Below, piece by piece: positions 35,031 through 44,010 of a stretch of DNA of 64,000 nt. Position numbers and translations under genes: made by a program. The DNA comes from Erythrobacter rubeus (lineage in GTDB: Bacteria > Pseudomonadota > Alphaproteobacteria > Sphingomonadales > Sphingomonadaceae). Location: positions 1,284,457-1,348,456 of the forward strand of contig NZ_JACXLC010000001.1 of the NCBI RefSeq assembly GCF_014705715.1. Direction: 5' to 3'. The notes below the pieces were generated by a model. It was not told the DNA's origin. It ran no database searches and saw nothing but the letters and a program-made list of their open reading frames with translations. Position 1 is the stretch's first letter; the number at the start of each line of letters is the position of its first letter.

Positions 35031-36656
35031 TTACCTTGCCCCCTGTCGCCGACCTATAAACACGCCGTTGGGGGCCAATACCAGCCTTCCGCCAGCGATA
35101 TCCGAGGACAGGCTCGCGGTTTCAACAGGTTTGGACTCTTCGAGGTCGGTCAGATCAAGCGTGGCGGTATCGGTCTCCGATAGATTGAAGGCACACACGA
35201 TACGCTCGTCGCCAAGTCGGCGTTCAAACACGATCGCGTCAGGATTCTGTACCTGCACTGGAACATGATCGCCGCGTATCAGAACCTGCGAAGCGCAACG
35301 ATAAGCAATCAATGAACGCGCATATTCAAGCACCGATTGTGCATCGCCGTCTTGACGATCTGCCGCGAGCGTACGGTGGCGTGGATCAACCGGGAGCCAG
35401 GGCTGTTCCTGCGAGAACCCGAGGAAAGCGCCTTCACTCGACCATGGCATGGGTGTGCGGCAGCCATCGCGACCGAGATTGTCGGGCCAGAACCGGATCG
35501 CTTCGGGATCGCGCAGTTGCTCAAACGGAACGTCGCCCTGCGGCAGGCCGAGTTCTTCGCCCTGATAAAGGAAAATCGTTCCCCGCATGCTGAGCAACAG
35601 CGCGAGCAGCATTTTTGCGCGCTCGGGGGTCTCCGTGCCATCCGACCAGCGGGAAAGCACCCGGCGCACATCGTGATTGGACAGCGACCATGATGGCCAG
35701 GCATCCTTGTCGTTCCAGACCTCGAGCGCCGCCTCGACAAAGCCGGGGGCCGGTTTGCGGCTCTCAAGGAAATGAAAATTGTAGGCGGTGTGCAGGCGGG
35801 AATTGCCCTGCGTGTATTCCAGGCTGCGTTCAAGGTTGGAGCCGCTCGCGATTTCAGCGACGCTCATCCGGTCAGGATATTCGTCAATGACACTGCGGAG
35901 GCGCTCGAGAAAGGCGAGGTTTTCGGGCCGTGAGCGGTTGAAGCGATGGTGCTGGAATTCATACGGGCGCCTGCCATCAGCGATACCGCTCGCGGGGTTG
36001 TCGCGTAGTTCGAGGTCGTGGAAATAATTGTTAGCCACATCGAGCCGGAGCCCATCGACGCCGCGATCCAGCCAGAAACGGGTGATGTCCAATATGGCAT
36101 CCTGCACTGCGGGCTGATGAAAGTTGAGATCGGGCTGTTCGCGCAGGAAATTGTGCAGATAATATTGCCGCCGAGACGTGTCCCATGACCAAGCCGACCC
36201 GCCGAACATTGAAAGCCAGTTGTTGGGCGGCGTCCCATCCTCCTTGGCGTCGGCCCAGACGTACCAGTCCGCCTTGTCGTTCGTCGCAGAAGTGCGGCTT
36301 TCACGGAACCATTCGTGGCGATCCGATGTGTGCGAATAAACTTGGTCGACGATCACCTTTAGACCGAGCTTATGTGCACGAGCAATGAAGCTATCGAAAT
36401 CGGCAAGCGTGCCGAAGATCGGATCGACATCGCGATAGTCTGCGACGTCGTATCCAAAATCAGCCATCGGTGAGGTGAAGAACGGCGAGAGCCAAATGCC
36501 ATCAACGCCGAGATCGGCCACGTAGCCGAGCCGATCGATGATGCCAGCAAGATCGCCGACGCCATCACCATTGCTGTCGGCAAAGCTGCGCGGATAGATC
36601 TGGTAAATAACCGCGCCCTTCCACCATTCGGCGCTGCTGTTGCTTGCGGAGCTCAT
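35031..36656 (-). CDS. GH13 alpha-glucosidase
   Basis: A 541-residue GH13 enzyme that should release glucose from alpha-glucosides or maltooligosaccharides. Conserved regions are complete: DGIWLSPFF and DYRDVDP (50-80), VIVDQVYSHTSD (101-112), the nucleophile Asp206 in DGLRLDVAN, acid/base Glu268 in SVAEIA, and transition-state Asp329 in SLSNHD. There is no signal peptide, so it acts in the cytosol on imported sugar. The start at 36656 overlaps the symporter stop as ATGA; a longer upstream frame is a shadow. The sequence after Asp-Val-Asp-Pro-Ile-Phe-Gly-Thr places it with oligosaccharide alpha-glucosidases rather than alpha-amylases. Confidence 0.93.
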   Translation of the reverse strand: MSSASNSSAEWWKGAVIYQIYPRSFADSNGDGVGDLAGIIDRLGYVADLGVDGIWLSPFFTSPMADFGYDVADYRDVDPIFGTLADFDSFIARAHKLGLKVIVDQVYSHTSDRHEWFRESRTSATNDKADWYVWADAKEDGTPPNNWLSMFGGSAWSWDTSRRQYYLHNFLREQPDLNFHQPAVQDAILDITRFWLDRGVDGLRLDVANNYFHDLELRDNPASGIADGRRPYEFQHHRFNRSRPENLAFLERLRSVIDEYPDRMSVAEIASGSNLERSLEYTQGNSRLHTAYNFHFLESRKPAPGFVEAALEVWNDKDAWPSWSLSNHDVRRVLSRWSDGTETPERAKMLLALLLSMRGTIFLYQGEELGLPQGDVPFEQLRDPEAIRFWPDNLGRDGCRTPMPWSSEGAFLGFSQEQPWLPVDPRHRTLAADRQDGDAQSVLEYARSLIAYRCASQVLIRGDHVPVQVQNPDAIVFERRLGDERIVCAFNLSETDTATLDLTDLEESKPVETASLSSDIAGGRLVLAPNGVFIGRRQGAR

Positions 36657-38236
36657 CGGAAGATCACCACTATGATCGCTGTCACCGCGAGCAGTGCAAT
36701 CGCTTGATAACGATAATTCTGCCAAGCGGGCTTGCCCGCCAGATCCGCACTCTCGGCAGCAAACAAGGAGCGCGACCAGACGAACTCCTCGATCTTGGCC
36801 GCGTCTGGCGCGGGAGCGCTGAGGCTACCCAGAACAAGAGCGAGCGCGCTCGCGAGAAATAGGAGCGGTGCCATGTAAAGGAAATGCAGGCTGAACAGGC
36901 CGAACACCTCGATTGCGAGGAAGCCTGCAAGACCCAGAGCGAGACCTGTCACAAAGCAGGCAAAGCCGCCCGCAGAGTTCGCCCGGCGCCAGAACAAGCC
37001 CACCACGAACAGAGCGACGACTGGCGGTACCGCATAGGAGAACATGGCCTGGATATAGGCGAAGATCGAACGGAAGTTGGAAATAACCGGCGCCCATACG
37101 ATCGCAAAAATCAGGAAGCACACCATCACAACGCGTCCGACATACATCAGCTGACGGCTGTCGAGATCGGGCTTTGCACGACGCACAAAATCCATCGTCA
37201 CCAGCGTCGACGCCGAATTCAGCGCGGAATCGATTTGCGACATGATCGCTGCAAGAAAGCCTGCCAGCGTCAACCCGAGCAATCCGGCGGGGAGCAGATC
37301 GAACATCATCGTCGGATAGACGAGGTTCGCGTTGTCAAGCTCGGGATAAAGCAGGATCGCCATGCTGCCGGGCAGCACCATGATGAAGAGCGGCGGCAGC
37401 TTCAGCACGCCAGCGAATAATGCGCCCCAACGCCCATGATCCACGGTCTTTGCCGCGAGGGCGCGCTGCACAATCGCCTGATTGGTCGCCCAATAGTAAA
37501 AGCCAAGGATCGGCACGCCGGTAATCAGACCGAGCCAGGGAACGCCCGCATCGCCCAATGGCCTGACTAGGCTTAGCTTTTCCGGCGCGATCTGATCGAA
37601 CAAGGCGTTCCATCCGCCGATCTTCTCAAGCGCGATCCAGGTGATGACCGACGAACCGATCAGCAGCAGAATGGCTTGGATTGCATCTGTGTACATGACC
37701 GCCGAAAGCCCGCCGGTGACCGTGTAAAAACCGGCGATGAGCGCCAACACCGTCATAATCTGCCATAACGGAACATCGGGCAGGACCAGCTGGATTACGA
37801 TCGCTCCTGCAAAGAGTGAGCCCGCAGTCTCGACGACGACGCTAAGGAACAGTGTCAGGATCGAGAAATAGGTTCGGACCCTGCCGTCATATCGACCGGC
37901 AAGAAATTCCGGCATGGTGAACACCTGCCTGCGGATAATGATCGGCAGGAAGAAGACCGCGAAGATCACGAGGATGACCGCAGCCATCCACTCGTAATTG
38001 TAGACAGAAATCCCTGTCGCGTAGGCATCTCCGGACAGGCCGACTAGGGTCGTACTGGAAATGTTGGATGCAAACAGGGATAGTCCGATGAAGGGCCAGA
38101 TCATGTTGCGCCCGGCGAGGAAGTAATCCTCTGCCCCCTTGCTTCGCCGAGCAAGTACGAGCCCCAGTACGATCATGCCTACAAAATAGGCGAGCACGAT
38201 ACCTATATCGAACGTCGATATCTGCGGTGTCGGCAT
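36653..38236 (-). CDS. Sodium/solute symporter (SSS family, sugar type)
   Basis: A 527-residue membrane protein with about 13-14 hydrophobic segments. N-terminal Gly-Ala-Glu-Asp-Tyr-Phe-Leu-Ala-Gly-Arg followed by FASNISSTTLVGLSGDAY is the SGLT-type sodium-symporter signature, and GGLSAVMYTDAIQ near residue 175 is a second. It probably carries glucose or an oligosaccharide with sodium across the inner membrane. It is first in the operon with the GH13 enzyme and LacI repressor and divergent from a TonB receptor, so the four genes cover outer-membrane entry, inner-membrane uptake, hydrolysis and control. Confidence 0.9.
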   Translation of the reverse strand: MPTPQISTFDIGIVLAYFVGMIVLGLVLARRSKGAEDYFLAGRNMIWPFIGLSLFASNISSTTLVGLSGDAYATGISVYNYEWMAAVILVIFAVFFLPIIIRRQVFTMPEFLAGRYDGRVRTYFSILTLFLSVVVETAGSLFAGAIVIQLVLPDVPLWQIMTVLALIAGFYTVTGGLSAVMYTDAIQAILLLIGSSVITWIALEKIGGWNALFDQIAPEKLSLVRPLGDAGVPWLGLITGVPILGFYYWATNQAIVQRALAAKTVDHGRWGALFAGVLKLPPLFIMVLPGSMAILLYPELDNANLVYPTMMFDLLPAGLLGLTLAGFLAAIMSQIDSALNSASTLVTMDFVRRAKPDLDSRQLMYVGRVVMVCFLIFAIVWAPVISNFRSIFAYIQAMFSYAVPPVVALFVVGLFWRRANSAGGFACFVTGLALGLAGFLAIEVFGLFSLHFLYMAPLLFLASALALVLGSLSAPAPDAAKIEEFVWSRSLFAAESADLAGKPAWQNYRYQAIALLAVTAIIVVIFR

Positions 38237-38308
38237 GTCCCTCCCAACCCTTTCAACGGGCGATTATCGACAGAGCGGTTCGCAACATCGATGAATCCCT
38301 CAAACTTT

Positions 38309-38322
38309 TGCAAGCGTTAGCA
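38309..38322. promoter_or_regulatory. LacI-type operator, symporter side
   Basis: TGCAAGCGTTAGCA differs at two positions from the perfect palindrome at 38453. It lies about 75 bases upstream of the symporter start on the divergent side and is a likely binding site of the LacI protein at 33983. Confidence 0.6.
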
Positions 38323-38452
38323 GGCAAACGAACTTCCGCAAAGCCCGATTGAAAAATATACATAACAATCTGTTTTTGATGTCTTTTATATCATTTCTGT
38401 GAGAGTCTCCGAAACTGAAACTGCTCGGATCATGTGAAAATTGCCGTCATTT

Positions 38453-38466
38453 TGCAAGCGCTTGCA
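38453..38466. promoter_or_regulatory. LacI-type operator, TonB-receptor side
   Basis: TGCAAGCGCTTGCA is a perfect 14-base palindrome with the central CG typical of LacI/GalR-family operators. It lies 77 bases before the receptor start codon. With the copy at 38309 it would let one repressor control both divergent units, perhaps with DNA looping over 144 bases. Confidence 0.72.
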
Positions 38467-38542
38467 TTCACCCCTCGCCTTACTTATCACCTAAGAGTCG
38501 AAGCTCGAATCAATACGGGCGGAACAAATGGGAGCAGGTCTA

Positions 38543-41134
38543 ATGAAGCGCAATTCAATCAAGTTTTCCCTCATGGCCGGGGCCAGTCTGCTGGCAGCGC
38601 CCGGCCTGGCGCAAGAGGCCGATGTCAGCAGCGCTGAAGCACAAGCAACGGCGGAAGGCGAACCGACCAATTCGCTGAACGAGATCATCGTCACCGGCCG
38701 CGTCGGGAACACCGCGCAAACCCAGTTCGAAGCCACGGTTTCGGTTTCGACTTTCGATGCATCCGATATTGCCGAAGTTGCGCCCTTGACCGTAGCCGAC
38801 CTGTTCGCGCAGGTGCCCGGCGTCTGGGCCGAGTCTTCCGGCGGTCAGGCAGCAGCCAACGTCTTCATTCGCGGTATCCCCGCCCCCGGCCAGTTCCTGT
38901 TCTCCAAGATCCAGGTCGATGGGCTTCCGGTTTTCGAAGAGCACGGGATCGGCTTCCTCACTCCGGACGGCCTGTATCGCAACGACCTGACTACCGAACG
39001 TCTCGAAGCCGTGCGTGGCGGTTCGTCTTCTGTATTCGCCTCCAACGCCCCCGGCGGGATTTTCAACTACATCACGAAACGCGGAACCGACACGCCGGAA
39101 GGCGGCGTCAAGTTCGAGTGGGGCGATTTCGGGCATTACCGGGTCGATGCCAATTACGCCGGTCCGCTCGGTGAGGACACGACCTTCTCCATCGGCGGCT
39201 TCTACCGGGTTGCGGACGGCGTTCGTGACCCCGGTTTCAGAGGCGATGAAGGCGGCCAGATCCGCGCCAACCTCACGCAGCAATTCGACCGCGGCGAACT
39301 GACGGTTTCGGCCAGCCACATCGACGATAGCAACCTCTTCCTCCTGGCCATCCCGCTCGACCTCGATGAAGATGGCGATCTCACCGATCTGACCGGCATC
39401 GATGCCAATTTCGGCACGCTGGTGAGCGACGATATCCGCGACACCACCCTACTCTTCCCGACCGGGCCGCAGGAATTCGACCTTTCGGACGGCATCAACA
39501 ATGTCGCGACCACGATCGGCCTTGAATTCGAGTACGATCTGGGAGGCGGCTTCACCGTCACCAACCGTAGCCGCTATGTCGACGGCGAAACCCAGTTCAA
39601 TTCGGCGATCGCTTTCGGTGCCGAGGATGCGAACACCTTCCTCGCCGGCCAGCTGGGCGCAGCGCAGGCGGCTTTTGGTGCGGATGTCGCCGCGGTTACG
39701 GCGTCCTTCCTCGACGGCACGCCCTTCGGCCTTCCCGATGCGAATGGCGTAGGCGGCAACAATGGAAACGGTCTTATCGGAACGAGCGGGTTCTTCCCGG
39801 TCAATTCCGATTACGACAATTTTATCAATGATTTGCAGCTGTCCAACTCATTCGATACGGGCATCGGCATTCACAATATCACGGCAGGTTTCTACTCGAG
39901 CTTTTACAGCATCGAGCAGTTCCAGACCTTTGCCGGCTATGTGCATGAGATCGCCAATTCGCCCCGCCAGATCGAGCTGACCGCGGTCGATGCAGACGGC
40001 AATGCCGTGGGCACCCTTTCGCAAAACGGTTTCACGAATTTCTCCACCGGGTTCTTCCAGAACTATTCCGGCGATGGCGAGGTATTCGCGTGGTACCTTT
40101 CCGACGAGTGGGAGGTGAACGATGATCTCCGCATCGACGGCGGGATCCGCTACGAAACGCAAACGCTCGAAGGTGCGGTCGAGATACCCGGCACCTTCGA
40201 CCTGAGCGCGCAGAACACGCTGCTGCCGACCGGATCCCTTCCCACTACCGCAGACGATGCGGTCGTCGGCGGCACCGGCCAGTTCGAGTCCTTCAGGGAA
40301 ACCTACGATGAGTTCGCATGGACCATCGCAGGCAATTATGTCTGGACCGACTACCTCTCGACCTTCGCCCGCGTCAGCGATGGCTTCCGGACGCCAACGC
40401 TGGACGATCTGGCCTCTGCAGGCGCCGACAACACCGGCAATGTTCTCGTTGGCTCCGTCTTCCAGGTCGAAGGCGGCTTCAAGGTCAACCTGCCGCGGTT
40501 CCAGGCGTTCATCACTGGCTTCTACAGCGAAGTGGATGACCAGCCCTTCACCGAGCCGGTAAACGATATGAACGGCGATGTGATCGATGCCACAATCATC
40601 CAGTCGAGCGAGACGATCGGGATCGAAATCGAAACCGAAATCGGTCCATTCTACGGCTTCTCGATCAACGCGAAAGGCACCTTCCAGGACCCCGAGTTCG
40701 CTGGTCTTACGGTGTCGGGCGGCGGCCTGACCGTGGATGACTCCGCAATTACGGGAAATCGCATTCCGCGTATCCCATCGCGGATCATCTCGGTTCGTCC
40801 GCGCTTCGAATTTGCCGGCGACGACATCGGTCTGGGAGGGTCGGATGGCTCGATCTTCCTGAGCATCTACAATGTCGGAGATCGTTTCTCGGATATCGGC
40901 AACACGATCCTTCTGCCCGGTTACACCACTTTGGGCGCAGGTGCGCGGCTAGGTTTCGTGAGCGGATTTGAACTCTCGGTCGTCGCCGACAACCTCACCA
41001 ATACGATCGGCCTCACAGAGGGTAATCCTCGCACCGACCTCTTCGCGCCGATCGGCGGGGACGTCACAACTGCCACTTTCGGACGCCCGATTGTGGGTCG
41101 CAACTTCCGCGTCTCGGTCGGATATAGCTTCTGA
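38543..41134 (+). CDS. TonB-dependent receptor of the alpha-glucoside locus
   Basis: An 863-residue outer-membrane receptor with signal peptide 1-23 (Gly-Leu-Ala-Gln), a TonB-box-like Glu-Ile-Ile-Val-Thr-Gly at about residue 48, a plug (about 60-190) with Arg-Gly-Ile-Pro and NAPGGIFNYITKRG, and a barrel ending in Ser-Val-Gly-Tyr-Ser-Phe, a good Bam signal. The start at 38543 has a GGAGCAGGT ribosome site; the frame opens five codons earlier. Shared LacI-type operators tie it to the divergent symporter/glucosidase/repressor operon, so it probably imports maltooligosaccharides or similar alpha-glucosides. Confidence 0.92.
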   Translation: MKRNSIKFSLMAGASLLAAPGLAQEADVSSAEAQATAEGEPTNSLNEIIVTGRVGNTAQTQFEATVSVSTFDASDIAEVAPLTVADLFAQVPGVWAESSGGQAAANVFIRGIPAPGQFLFSKIQVDGLPVFEEHGIGFLTPDGLYRNDLTTERLEAVRGGSSSVFASNAPGGIFNYITKRGTDTPEGGVKFEWGDFGHYRVDANYAGPLGEDTTFSIGGFYRVADGVRDPGFRGDEGGQIRANLTQQFDRGELTVSASHIDDSNLFLLAIPLDLDEDGDLTDLTGIDANFGTLVSDDIRDTTLLFPTGPQEFDLSDGINNVATTIGLEFEYDLGGGFTVTNRSRYVDGETQFNSAIAFGAEDANTFLAGQLGAAQAAFGADVAAVTASFLDGTPFGLPDANGVGGNNGNGLIGTSGFFPVNSDYDNFINDLQLSNSFDTGIGIHNITAGFYSSFYSIEQFQTFAGYVHEIANSPRQIELTAVDADGNAVGTLSQNGFTNFSTGFFQNYSGDGEVFAWYLSDEWEVNDDLRIDGGIRYETQTLEGAVEIPGTFDLSAQNTLLPTGSLPTTADDAVVGGTGQFESFRETYDEFAWTIAGNYVWTDYLSTFARVSDGFRTPTLDDLASAGADNTGNVLVGSVFQVEGGFKVNLPRFQAFITGFYSEVDDQPFTEPVNDMNGDVIDATIIQSSETIGIEIETEIGPFYGFSINAKGTFQDPEFAGLTVSGGGLTVDDSAITGNRIPRIPSRIISVRPRFEFAGDDIGLGGSDGSIFLSIYNVGDRFSDIGNTILLPGYTTLGAGARLGFVSGFELSVVADNLTNTIGLTEGNPRTDLFAPIGGDVTTATFGRPIVGRNFRVSVGYSF

Positions 41135-41161
41135 CCTCATCTCTCCTGCGGAAGGGATCGG

Positions 41162-41197
41162 CCCGGCTGCTCGGTTGAGCAGCCGGGTCATTCTTTT
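41162..41197 (+). terminator. Rho-independent terminator after the TonB receptor
   Basis: CCCGGCTGCTC (41162-41172) pairs over all 11 bases with GAGCAGCCGGG (41177-41187), loop GGTT, followed by TCATTCTTTT. It lies 28 bases after the receptor stop codon. It is the clearest intrinsic terminator in the window and also separates the receptor from the convergent operon at 41261. Confidence 0.85.
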
Positions 41198-41260
41198 GAG
41201 GCGGGTAGCGGTCGAACGAGTGTCGGCGACCTCCGCCCTCCCCGCTCGGTTTCCGATTTG

Positions 41261-42295
41261 TTATTCGGCCAATGTCGGATGACGATAGGCTTCAGGATAG
41301 CTCATGGGTCGCATCGGTCCGGCTGGGATCGTCCGGTTCCACGTCCGCCCGAAATAACCTTGACGGCAATGGATAAGCGAGCCGCTTTCAGCGACGCCGG
41401 GCAGAGCATAAACACGGCACAGCCAGCGCCAGAGGTGCGGGTAATCGAGCACTCGCGCTCCGTTGAGCTTCATGCGGACATAATAGACCGGATCGTGGCG
41501 GAACAGGGTCGGAAACAGGCGCAAATCGGCTTCGGTGAAGCGATCGCCAGTCAGAAAGGGACGGTCGTCGGATGCGAGCCTTGTTTCCAGCTCGCCGAGC
41601 GCTGCAAAATACTTCTCAAAGGCGCTGTCGTAGACGCTCTGGTCGCTTGAAAAGCCGGCTTTGTAGGACCCATTATTGATGTGGACGTAGACGTAGTCGT
41701 TGAGCTCGTCGATTTCGCTGCGCAGAGCGGCATTTTCATCACCCTGCGGATAAAGGTCGGGTACGTCGCCTTCAGCGCCCAACGCATCGGCTTGAAGGCC
41801 AAACATCCTGACGATTTCAGAGCTTTCGTTCGAGACGATGCGCTTGGTTTTCTTGTCGTAGAGGATCGGGACCGATCGCTCCTCCGACCCTTCGAGCGCG
41901 TAGATTTCCGGCACCAGTCGCAGGTTTTGTTCGGTCGCGGTTTCTTCGGTGCATTCGGGCAAAGGCTCGCCGGTCAGCGGAGAGGCCTTGTCGGGCGCGA
42001 AATGCCAGAAATTGGAGCCCGCCGGATCGTCTTCGTCGGTGCGATTGGGGTAGGCGATGTCGAGTGACACGCTGTGGGTAAGACCCAGAACTTCGCGCGC
42101 CAAAGTGACGCGGTGGCACCACGGGCAATTGAGCGCGACGAAGAGGTGATAGCGCCCCGGTTCGGCGGGGAAGTCCTCGCTTTCGCCGATCACATCACGA
42201 AATTTGCTCACCCCGCGCACGAACTCGCCCGAGGCGCGGCGCTTGGCGACGTCTTGCTGGCTCTCTTCCTTTGAGGTGTCGATCGCGTTGGTCAT
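41261..42295 (-). CDS. Glutathionyl-hydroquinone reductase
   Basis: A 344-residue GST of the Xi/YqjG-PcpF type. It has the active-site Cys57-Pro-Trp-Cys60-His-Arg after the family's long N-terminal region, and the C-terminal helical domain with NNGSYKAGF and the FPTLFRHDPVYYVRMKLN segment that marks this class. These enzymes reduce glutathionyl-hydroquinones back to hydroquinone, cleaning up quinone-glutathione adducts. It is the last gene of a minus-strand operon with a hemerythrin-like protein, MBL hydrolase, a second such reductase and azoreductase. Full length, and the catalytic Cys is present, so it is probably active. Confidence 0.92.
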   Translation of the reverse strand: MTNAIDTSKEESQQDVAKRRASGEFVRGVSKFRDVIGESEDFPAEPGRYHLFVALNCPWCHRVTLAREVLGLTHSVSLDIAYPNRTDEDDPAGSNFWHFAPDKASPLTGEPLPECTEETATEQNLRLVPEIYALEGSEERSVPILYDKKTKRIVSNESSEIVRMFGLQADALGAEGDVPDLYPQGDENAALRSEIDELNDYVYVHINNGSYKAGFSSDQSVYDSAFEKYFAALGELETRLASDDRPFLTGDRFTEADLRLFPTLFRHDPVYYVRMKLNGARVLDYPHLWRWLCRVYALPGVAESGSLIHCRQGYFGRTWNRTIPAGPMRPMSYPEAYRHPTLAE

Positions 42296-42319
42296 GGCAA
42301 TTGCCTTTCGTGTTTGCGT

Positions 42320-42916
42320 TCAGCCGCGCAGGCGATGGTGCAGGATAATCGGAACGGCCAGTTCCTCCTCATCGGCAAGGTGCCGTTGCAGCAACCGCTC
42401 GATCGCGAGCGAAGTCTGATGAATATCCGCAATGGGACGCTCGCCGGGCAGGACATTGTTCTGGAACTGCGTAATCAGCCCGTTCGCCTGCTGCGTGAAA
42501 TCGTGCAGCACCCGATCGAGTATCTCGTGATCGCGCTCGAGTATTTCGAGCCCGCCGGCAAAACGCGGATCGGCCTTGCGCAGTTCGGGAAAATAGCTCG
42601 TATCTTCAAAATTGTGATGGCCGTGCAGATTGCGCACCAGCGCATCGCCGTAATAGCTCAAATGGGTCACGGTCGTGCGAAACGATGCACGGTTTTCGAG
42701 ATGAGTTTCAAGCGTGGTTCGGATCGTTTCCGCAAGCCTGCGAAACATCCGATGCGCGCCCAGCCAGTTGCGGGTTGGCGTCTTGAAGCTCGGATGCGTT
42801 TCCCAGCTGTCGCGCGGAGTTTCGTTCAACAATATGCGAAACGCCTCTGGCATTCTTTCTTCACGAATAGCGTAAGCCGGGCGCGTCGTGCCGGTGATGG
42901 TGCTTTGCTCATTCAT
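42320..42916 (-). CDS. Hemerythrin-like HHE-domain protein
   Basis: A 198-residue helical protein with His residues placed as in HHE cation-binding domains: His99-Gly-His-His followed by Glu, His129 in ERDHEIL, and a final RHLADEEELAVPIILHH segment with the second His/Glu ligand set. Such proteins bind a di-iron centre and act in oxygen, nitric-oxide or redox sensing or in iron storage. It is flanked by the glutathione-dependent reductase and the MBL hydrolase, 24 and 12 bases away, which suggests a redox-stress role. The exact activity cannot be set from sequence. Confidence 0.85.
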   Translation of the reverse strand: MNEQSTITGTTRPAYAIREERMPEAFRILLNETPRDSWETHPSFKTPTRNWLGAHRMFRRLAETIRTTLETHLENRASFRTTVTHLSYYGDALVRNLHGHHNFEDTSYFPELRKADPRFAGGLEILERDHEILDRVLHDFTQQANGLITQFQNNVLPGERPIADIHQTSLAIERLLQRHLADEEELAVPIILHHRLRG

Positions 42917-42928
42917 TTGGTTGCTGCT

Positions 42929-43975
42929 CTAATCGATGCGGAGGCTGAACTGCATGCGTTTGCAGTGTTCACGCGCGTAGGTTTCAACGCCTCCCAAGCG
43001 ACCCTGCCAGTCATTTGAGACCGCTTGCGCGCATTGATCGACCACGGCGATCGTATGCTGATCGGTCAACCACCAACGGTTGGCCCCGCCATGCTCCTTG
43101 GCCAAGGGCGGGATGACTTTGCTGCGCGGGTTATCGCGCAAAGCAGCTATTGCGGCTGCTCTTACGGCTTGGACATAGTCGCGTCCCGTTTCGATATCGG
43201 CGCGCGTTCCAGTGCGCGCAATATGCCCGCCGACGAAGGTGTCGAAATCATATTCCAGAATGCGGTCATAAGCTGTGATCCAGCCGGGAATGTCGGTGGA
43301 TACCGAAAGCAGATCGAACGGCACCCAGCCTGGATAGGCCACATCCACGAGCATGAGCGTGCGATGCCGGGGCGCATGAATGAAGATATTCCCGTCGGCG
43401 TGGTTCGGCCCACGATAGCGCAGTTCGAGAACCTGACCCGCGCCGAGATTGAGCGTATAGGTATCATCGAAAGTGATTGTCGGGGCAGGACGCGGGTTGG
43501 AGCCGGGAACGCAATCCGTGCACTCAAGGCCGCGCGCGAGCAGCTCGGCTGTGCGTTCATGCGCGATGATCGTCAGCCCCTCATTGCGCTCGGCGATATA
43601 GCCCGCCCCTCCGATGTGATCGCCATGGAGGTGCGAGTAGACCAAATGGGTCAGCGGCTGATCGGTGATCTCCGCCAGTGCCGGCATGATCTGGCGGTGC
43701 AGCGAAGGAGGCGCGTCGATGAGGGCAACGCCGTTTGGTCCCACCATCGCCATCACCATGTAGGCACCGTTGCCAATCCAGTAGAGGCCGCCGCGAGTTT
43801 CTTCGACGACATAACCCTTGGCCGGATCGGGGTTGCTGCCCTCCGCCGTTGCAGGGATCGGCGCAGGGCCAGCATGGTCATGACCGGACGCCGAAGCCAC
43901 GATCGGCGAGGCGAATGTGCAGGCGAGCACGCCCACAAAGGTCAGAACTCTCGAAAGAACGCTCATGCCCTGCAC
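42929..43975 (-). CDS. Exported metallo-beta-lactamase-fold hydrolase
   Basis: A 348-residue MBL-fold protein with N-terminal signal peptide (about 1-29). The zinc motif His-Leu-His-Gly-Asp-His is at about residues 114-119, with later His residues in PNHADGN and GGHIART completing the site. The family includes lactamases, glyoxalase II, quinone-related hydrolases and lactonases; the long C-terminal extension (about 270-348) is not diagnostic. With a signal peptide it should work in the periplasm, unlike its cytosolic operon partners. Substrate unknown. Confidence 0.85.
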   Translation of the reverse strand: MQGMSVLSRVLTFVGVLACTFASPIVASASGHDHAGPAPIPATAEGSNPDPAKGYVVEETRGGLYWIGNGAYMVMAMVGPNGVALIDAPPSLHRQIMPALAEITDQPLTHLVYSHLHGDHIGGAGYIAERNEGLTIIAHERTAELLARGLECTDCVPGSNPRPAPTITFDDTYTLNLGAGQVLELRYRGPNHADGNIFIHAPRHRTLMLVDVAYPGWVPFDLLSVSTDIPGWITAYDRILEYDFDTFVGGHIARTGTRADIETGRDYVQAVRAAAIAALRDNPRSKVIPPLAKEHGGANRWWLTDQHTIAVVDQCAQAVSNDWQGRLGGVETYAREHCKRMQFSLRID

Positions 43976-44010
43976 CTCACCGATCGCGGAACTTTTTGAC
44001 AGTCAGCTGG

